Below are positions 57,071 to 64,000 of a stretch of 64,000 nt of DNA, piece after piece. Under the pieces are notes generated by a model, which ran no database searches, was not told the DNA's origin, and saw only the letters and a program-made list of their open reading frames with translations. The stretch lies in assembly GCF_041821065.1 (NCBI RefSeq), contig NZ_JBGUAX010000011.1, positions 81,347 through 145,346 on the forward strand. The letters are read 5' to 3'. The stretch comes from Egicoccus sp. AB-alg2 (GTDB lineage Bacteria; Actinomycetota; Nitriliruptoria; Nitriliruptorales; Nitriliruptoraceae). Position numbers and translations under genes: made by a program. Numbering within the stretch: position 1 is the stretch's first letter; the number at the start of each line of letters is the position of its first letter.

Positions 57071-58213
57071 GTGGCCGATCGCATGGACGACGCGAGCCGC
57101 CATGCCGCCGACGACGCATTGCGGCTCAGTGAGGAGCGTTTCCGGCTCCTGGTCGACAGCGTCGCCGACTACGCCATCTTCATGCTGGATCCGACCGGCA
57201 TCATCCAGAGTTGGAACGTGGGTGCCCAGCGGCTGAAGGGTTACGCAGCCGCGGAGGTCATCGGCCGCCATTACTCGCTGTTCTACACCCCGGAGCTGCG
57301 CGAGGAGCGGTGGCCGGAGCGACTGTTGGCGACGGCACTGGCGGAGGGGCGTGCCGAGCACAGCGGCTGGCGCGTTCGCAAGGACGGCAGCCGGTTCTGG
57401 GCCGACGTCGTCATCACGGCCCTGTTCGACGACGCCGGCGTCCACACCGGCTTCGCCAAGGTCACGCGCGACATGACCCAGGCCCACGAGACGGCGCAGG
57501 CGCGCGAGCGCGCGCTCGAGGAACGACAGCATGCCATCAGCCGCCTCCAGGAGCTCGACGAGTGGCGACGCGAGCTCGTCGGCGCGATCGTCCACGACCT
57601 GCAGACGCCGATCATCGGTATCAGCGGCTTCGTCGACCTGCTGGCGACCGGGGCCATCACCGACGAGGAACGGCCGCAGATCTTCGAGCGGCTGCGCTCC
57701 AACGCCCGCTCGCTCCAGGAACTGGTCACCAACCTGCGTTCCTACACGCTGCTCAGCGACGGCCGCGTCCAGCTGCAGCCGGAGAAGGTCGCGCTGCGCG
57801 ACTTCGCCGGGGACCTCGTCGCCGACATGTCCCCGGTGCTGGCCGACCACCCGGTCCGCCTGACGCTGGACGAGCTGGACGTCGAGGCCGACCGTGGCGC
57901 GCTGGAGCGCGTGCTGCGCAACCTGCTCGGCAACGCGGCCCGGCACACGCCCGACGGGACGCCGGTGCAGGTGCGCGGCTACGAGCAGGGCGACGACGTC
58001 GTCCTCGAGGTGCGCGACGAAGGCCCCGGCGTCCCGCCGCAGCTGCTGGCGCGAATGTTCGACCGTTTCGAACGCGGCACCGCCGGCGGGACGGGGCTCG
58101 GCCTGTCCATCGCCCGCCAGCTCGTGGAACTGCACGGCGGCACGATCGACGTGGAGAGCGCACCGGGAGAGGGCGCGACGTTCCGGGTCCGCCTGCCGCG
58201 CCGCCGCCCCTGA
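57071..58213 (+). CDS. orphan PAS-domain sensor histidine kinase
   Basis: 380 residues, soluble. PAS domain 18-135: [40 protein letters not shown] and the PAC tail [17 protein letters not shown] coiled linker leads to HisKA with phosphoacceptor His in [15 protein letters not shown]. The ATPase domain shows [15 protein letters not shown] (N box), [20 protein letters not shown] and [20 protein letters not shown] 57071 with AGGAG ten bases upstream. No response regulator is adjacent. The PAS domain with Trp and Tyr may bind a flavin or heme; the signal is unknown. Confidence 0.92.
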   Translation: MADRMDDASRHAADDALRLSEERFRLLVDSVADYAIFMLDPTGIIQSWNVGAQRLKGYAAAEVIGRHYSLFYTPELREERWPERLLATALAEGRAEHSGWRVRKDGSRFWADVVITALFDDAGVHTGFAKVTRDMTQAHETAQARERALEERQHAISRLQELDEWRRELVGAIVHDLQTPIIGISGFVDLLATGAITDEERPQIFERLRSNARSLQELVTNLRSYTLLSDGRVQLQPEKVALRDFAGDLVADMSPVLADHPVRLTLDELDVEADRGALERVLRNLLGNAARHTPDGTPVQVRGYEQGDDVVLEVRDEGPGVPPQLLARMFDRFERGTAGGTGLGLSIARQLVELHGGTIDVESAPGEGATFRVRLPRRRP

Positions 58214-58368
58214 CACCGGAGTCCCTCGAAACGGGGCCACGTGAGCCGTTCAGGTCGGTGTCGTGTCGGACTCGACGGCGGCGCGGAACTCATCGAGGAT
58301 CCACCGATGAGTTCCGACGTCCCACGGCGTCGGTAGAACGACGGATGACGTTCACGAAAGGGAGTCGG

Positions 58369-59481
58369 ATGGCGGGCGTACGCGTGTTGGTCGGCACGAC
58401 GAAGGGCGCGTTCGTGCTGCGCTCGGACGAGCGCCGGCGGGACTGGGAGGTCGAAGGGCCCCTCTTCGGCGGCTGGGAGATCTTCCACGTCACGGGATCG
58501 CCGGTGGATCCGGACCGGCTCTACGCCTCGCAGGCCGGCGGCTGGTTCGGCCAGGTGATCCAGCGCTCGGACGACGGCGGCCGGTCGTGGAGCGCTGTCG
58601 GCAACGAGTTCGCCTACGACGGCGACCCCGGCACGCACCAGTGGTACGACGGCACACCGCACCCCTGGGAATTCGCCAAGGTCTGGCACCTGCAGCCGTC
58701 CCTGACCGACCCCGAGGTGGTGTTCGCCGGCATCGAGGACGCGGCCCTGTTCCGCTCCGACGACGGCGGCATGACCTGGGCGGAGCTGTCGGGGCTGCGC
58801 TCGGGCACGTCCGGCCCGTCCTGGCAGCCGGGCGCCGGTGGGCTGTGCCTGCACACCATCGTGCTCGACCCCACCGACGAGCAGCGCATCCTCGTCGCCA
58901 TCTCCGCCGCCGGCGTGTTCCTCAGCGAGGACGGGGCGACGTTCCGCCCGGCCAACAAGGGGCTGCGCTCCGGCGAGATCCCGGCCGAGGAGGCCGAGGT
59001 CGGCCACTGCGTGCACAAGATCGCCCGTCACCCGTCACGGCCGCGCACGCTGTACATGCAGAAGCACTGGGACGTGATGCGCAGCGACGACGGCGGTGGC
59101 AGCTGGGAGGAGGTCAGCGGGGACCTGCCCACCGACTTCGGGTTCGCCATCGACGTGCACGCCCACGAGCCGGAGACCGTCTACGTCGTCCCGATCAAGA
59201 GCGACTCCGAGCACTACCCCATCGACGGCGCCCTGCAGGTCTACCGCAGCCGCACCGGCGGCGGCGAGTGGGAGCCGCTGACGAAGGGTCTGCCCCAACA
59301 GCACTGCTACGTCAACGTCCTGCGTGACGCGATGGCCGTGGACGGACTGGAGTCGTGCGGCGTGTACGTCGGCACCACCAGCGGTCAGCTGTTCGGCTCG
59401 GCCGACGCCGGTGACACGTGGGTGCCGATCGTGGAGGGGCTGCCGCGCATCCTCTCCGTCGAGGCGCAGACGCTGCCATGA
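58369..59481 (+). CDS. BNR/sialidase-like beta-propeller protein
   Basis: 370 residues. Asp-box (S-x-D-x-G-x-x-W) repeats are clear: [39 protein letters not shown] and [11 protein letters not shown]. These form a propeller of about 6-7 blades, as in WD40/YVTN/BNR-like and photosystem-assembly-like proteins. No signal peptide, so it is cytosolic, and typical sialidase catalytic Arg triads are not evident. ATG 58369 is chosen for GGGAG 4-5 bases upstream; an ATG at 58345 lacks one. The stop overlaps a MoaD-like gene (ATGA). Role unknown; perhaps a scaffold for a small modifier or sulfur carrier. Confidence 0.82.
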   Translation: MAGVRVLVGTTKGAFVLRSDERRRDWEVEGPLFGGWEIFHVTGSPVDPDRLYASQAGGWFGQVIQRSDDGGRSWSAVGNEFAYDGDPGTHQWYDGTPHPWEFAKVWHLQPSLTDPEVVFAGIEDAALFRSDDGGMTWAELSGLRSGTSGPSWQPGAGGLCLHTIVLDPTDEQRILVAISAAGVFLSEDGATFRPANKGLRSGEIPAEEAEVGHCVHKIARHPSRPRTLYMQKHWDVMRSDDGGGSWEEVSGDLPTDFGFAIDVHAHEPETVYVVPIKSDSEHYPIDGALQVYRSRTGGGEWEPLTKGLPQQHCYVNVLRDAMAVDGLESCGVYVGTTSGQLFGSADAGDTWVPIVEGLPRILSVEAQTLP

Positions 59482-59777
59482 TCCGCGTCCTGCTCCCCCA
59501 CCACCTGCGCAACCTGGCGCAGGTCGACCACGGCGAGGTCCGCCTGGACGTCGAGGCGCCGGTGACCACCCGGGCCGTGCTCGACGCGCTCGAGGCCGCC
59601 TATCCCGTCCTGCGCGGGACGATCCGCGACCACGGCACCCACCGGCGTCGCGCGTTCGTGCGCTTCTTCGCCTGCGGCGAGGACCTGTCCCACGAGCCGC
59701 CGGACCAGCCGCTGCCGGACGCCGTCGCGCGCGGCGACGAGCCCTTCGCCGTGATCGGCGCGATGGCCGGTGGCTGA
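59478..59777 (+). CDS. MoaD/ThiS-family ubiquitin-like protein
   Basis: 99 residues with the beta-grasp plan: [48 protein letters not shown] and [12 protein letters not shown]. It ends exactly in Gly-Gly (VIGAMAGG), the site that E1-like enzymes adenylylate or thiocarboxylate. ATG 59478 overlaps the propeller gene by four bases. No MoeB/ThiF or rhodanese gene is nearby. It may carry sulfur or act as a protein modifier; the coupling to the propeller protein suggests a joint role. Confidence 0.85.
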   Translation: MIRVLLPHHLRNLAQVDHGEVRLDVEAPVTTRAVLDALEAAYPVLRGTIRDHGTHRRRAFVRFFACGEDLSHEPPDQPLPDAVARGDEPFAVIGAMAGG

Positions 59778-59806
59778 GCGCACACCGACGTGGCAGGATC
59801 GCGCCG

Positions 59807-60256
59807 ATGACCAACGGGCCCGCCAACACCCAGCACCTGCGCGACCTCGCGCTGCTGCGCCGCGTTCGCGATCGGATCGACCGGGAGTACGCGCAGCCGC
59901 TGAACGTCGAGGCGCTCGCACGCGGGGTCCACATGTCGGCCGGCCACCTCAGCCGTCGGTTCCGGCTCGCCTACGGCGAGTCGCCCTACAGCTACCTGAT
60001 GACCCGCCGCATCGAGCGGGCGATGGCCCTGCTGCGGCGCGGCGACCTCAGCGTCACCGAGGTCTGCTTCGCGGTCGGCTGCGCGTCGCTGGGCACCTTC
60101 AGCACCCGCTTCACCGAGCTGGTCGGAGTTCCGCCCAGCGTCTACCGCCAACAGCAGGCGCAGGCCGCCGCCGGGATGCCACCGTGCGTCGCCAAGCGGG
60201 TGACCAGACCGGTCAGGAATCGAGAAGCACCGGTCTCCGCCACACCCCTAGCGTGA
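59807..60256 (+). CDS. AraC-family regulator (DNA-binding domain only)
   Basis: 149 residues. The double HTH occupies residues 15-115: VRDRIDREYAQPLNVEALAR, SAGHLSRRFRLAYGESPYSY, LMTRRIERAMALLRRGDLSV and EVCFAVGCASLGTFSTRFTE. No ligand-binding domain, only a short tail. ATG 59807. It lies 36 bases before the VOC gene, an arrangement repeated in many actinobacteria where the small AraC protein controls the glyoxalase-fold partner. Confidence 0.92.
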   Translation: MTNGPANTQHLRDLALLRRVRDRIDREYAQPLNVEALARGVHMSAGHLSRRFRLAYGESPYSYLMTRRIERAMALLRRGDLSVTEVCFAVGCASLGTFSTRFTELVGVPPSVYRQQQAQAAAGMPPCVAKRVTRPVRNREAPVSATPLA

Positions 60257-60292
60257 CGCCGTCCAACGATCCCGACCCCGGAGGTGACCGCC

Positions 60293-60703
60293 ATGGACAT
60301 GATCATCCACTCCACCTTCCTGCCGCACGACGACGCCGAGGCGTCGCTGGCGTTCTACCGCGACGCGCTCGGCTTCGAGGTGCGCAAGCAGGTCGAGTAC
60401 GGCGGCATGCACTGGAACACGGTCGGTCCTCCGGGGCAGCCCGACGTCAACATCGTCCTGCACCCACCGGGCGCCGACCCCGGCATCACCGAGGACGAGC
60501 GCCGCACCATCGCCGAGATGATGGCCAAGGGGACCTACGCCAGCATCATGCTGGCCACCAAGGACCTCGAGGGCACGTTCGAGCGGGTGCAGGCCAGTGG
60601 CGCGGAAGTCGTCCAGGAGCCGACCGACCAGGCCTGGGGAGCGCGCGACTGCGCCTTCCGGGATCCGGCCGGCAACATGGTTCGCGTCCAGGAACTGCGC
60701 TGA
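60293..60703 (+). CDS. VOC-family (glyoxalase/bleomycin-resistance fold) protein
   Basis: 136 residues. Two beta-alpha-beta-beta-beta units: HSTFLPHDDAEASLAFYRDA with VRKQVEYGGMHWNTVG, and ASIMLATKDLEGTFERVQAS with WGARDCAFRDPAGNMVRVQE. The His/Glu metal-ligand pattern is partial: His near the N-terminus and Glu at the end are present. ATG 60293 with GGAGG eight bases upstream. Probably co-expressed with the AraC-family gene before it. Could be a dioxygenase, lyase or binding protein. Confidence 0.88.
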   Translation: MDMIIHSTFLPHDDAEASLAFYRDALGFEVRKQVEYGGMHWNTVGPPGQPDVNIVLHPPGADPGITEDERRTIAEMMAKGTYASIMLATKDLEGTFERVQASGAEVVQEPTDQAWGARDCAFRDPAGNMVRVQELR

Positions 60704-60711
60704 GTCGTCCG

Positions 60712-61161
60712 ATGGCGCAGCCCCGTGACCGCCAGGCACGCAAGGCGGACTCGCTGGCGATGCTGGCGACCCCGGCGATCGACGCCTGGGTCGCCACGGC
60801 GTCGGCGGTCGGCGCGCCCCACCTCGTCCCCCTGTCGCTGGTCTGGGTGGACGAACGCGCGGTGGTCGCGGTCGAGGAGTCCTCGGTCACCGCGCGCAAC
60901 CTGACCACGTCCGGCACGGCGCGACTGGCCGTCGGCCCCACCCGCGACGTAGTGATGATCGACGCCGCCCTGGAGAAGGTCGTCCCCGTCTCCGACGACC
61001 AGTCGTTGGGGTCGGCCTACGTCGCGCAGGCCGACTGGGATCCGCGCCGCAGCACGGGCTACGTGTTCCTGGTGCTGCGCCCGGTCCGTATCCAGGCCTG
61101 GCGCCAGGTGAACGAGATCCCGGGCCGCACGCTGATGCGCCAGGGGTCCTGGCTGACCTAG
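60712..61161 (+). CDS. PNPOx-fold (split beta-barrel) flavin/F420-binding protein
   Basis: 149 residues. DSLAMLATPAIDAWVATASA, PHLVPLSLVWVDERAVVAVE and RNLTTSGTARLAVGPTRDVV outline the pyridoxamine-phosphate-oxidase-like split barrel. The R-N-L-x-x-x-G segment is the cofactor-binding turn seen in F420- or FMN-using actinobacterial members. ATG 60712, eight bases after the VOC gene, so probably one transcript. Substrate unknown; relatives reduce quinones or biliverdin. Confidence 0.82.
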   Translation: MAQPRDRQARKADSLAMLATPAIDAWVATASAVGAPHLVPLSLVWVDERAVVAVEESSVTARNLTTSGTARLAVGPTRDVVMIDAALEKVVPVSDDQSLGSAYVAQADWDPRRSTGYVFLVLRPVRIQAWRQVNEIPGRTLMRQGSWLT

Positions 61162-61209
61162 GAACGCTGCCCGCGCCGCCGCACGCGGCGACGAACCGCT
61201 GGAGCCACG

Positions 61210-63597
<2,388 letters not shown>

Positions 63598-64000
63598 CGG
63601 CGCAGCACGGAGAGGTTGGCCGTGCACCGTCATGCCCGGGCGTGCCGACCGACGAGGTGAGCCGGCCCCGCCCGGCCCGTCACGTGACTTCTACCCGCCG
63701 CCACCAGCAGCCGAGTCCGCACCTCGGCGTCGAGGTGGTGCGCGAGAACGCGTTCGCGTGCGGCGGCGACGGGGGCGCTCGCTCGCCGGTGCGCGGGGGC
63801 GAAGCCATTACGCAGCGCCCGCTCGGCTCGTCCGAGCGACACCGCGGCGACGAGATCACCTCCGATACCACGTGCCCGCTGACGGTTCGCCGTTCCACGT
63901 TCGGCACGGCGCCACACCGAAAACCTGACTCTCGCCATGTTGTGGGTAGCGGACGGAGGTCGGGCGGGCTGGCGACAACCCGAAACCTGACCAGGGTCAG
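63598..64000. other. no recognised gene
   Basis: 403 bases to the window edge. A reverse-strand open frame 63630-63938 (102 codons, MARVRFSVWRRAERG...) has third-position GC near 75%, below that of the genes here, and resembles no family I know. It could be a small or decaying gene. I do not see an RNA gene or terminator with certainty. Confidence 0.3.

Noticed and set aside
63630..63938. A 102-codon reverse open frame near the right edge
   Set aside because: Third-position GC lower than in neighbouring genes, no family resemblance, and no well-placed ribosome binding site; left as uncertain.

Overview
The window is very GC-rich, uses GTG starts freely, and has many 1-4 bp gene overlaps. Together with a class F-type sortase, Ku/LigD end joining, a DUF7218-type small protein and lipoprotein-anchored tripartite transporters, this points to a high-GC actinobacterium. 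A deep-branching lineage such as Nitriliruptoria/Euzebyales is my inference; no rRNA or tRNA gene is present to test it.

Layout. (1) 1-11.3 kb is a leftward, tightly overlapped operon for an exported polysaccharide: initiating sugar transferase, Gfo/Idh/MocA oxidoreductase, Wzz-like chain-length protein fused to a degenerate GGDEF domain, four sulfotransferase-family proteins, O-antigen ligase/polymerase, a P-loop kinase-like protein, an APH-fold kinase and a GT4 glycosyltransferase that runs off the left edge. (2) 11.5-24.3 kb continues the theme: a flippase, a fifth sulfotransferase overlapped with an APS-kinase-like gene, a 1464-residue modular surface protein, a secreted protein, a subtilase, a Crp/Fnr regulator and a second polyprenyl glycosylphosphotransferase. 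The sulfotransferases plus the PAPS-forming kinase suggest the polymer is sulfated. (3) 24.7-29.5 kb holds a type IIA topoisomerase pair, whose A subunit lacks a GyrA box, and a cold-shock-domain gene. (4) 29.6-37.9 kb holds an MFS exporter, a DUF7218-like protein, a diiron-type redox protein, a split NHEJ operon (ligase, Ku, polymerase), a GNAT/glycolipid-binding fusion and a HepT/MntA toxin-antitoxin pair. (5) 38.2-43.9 kb holds a HerA-like ATPase, a lipoprotein, and a sortase with its probable substrate. (6) 44.0-50.3 kb holds a DcuS/CitA-type two-component system divergent from a tctCBA tripartite tricarboxylate transporter plus a single-repeat AbrB-like membrane protein. (7) 50.28-50.54 kb is a structured intergenic repeat array. 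(8) 50.6-55.2 kb is sbcD-sbcC-nurA. With the HerA-like gene 16 kb away this rebuilds the archaeal HerA-NurA-Mre11-Rad50 end-resection set beside NHEJ. (9) 55.3-63.6 kb holds an acetyltransferase, a cold-shock protein with a clear terminator, flavodoxin, a PAS kinase, a beta-propeller/MoaD pair, AraC, VOC, a PNPOx-fold protein and a UvrA-like ABC ATPase.

The most interesting items are the Wzz-GGGRF fusion inside a sulfated-glycan operon, the clustered HerA/NurA/SbcCD/Ku/LigD repair genes, a HepT toxin with its catalytic His replaced by Asp, a sortase substrate without an LPXTG motif, and a 61-bp repeat array with compensatory stem changes. Identifications rest on reading motifs, without database searches.
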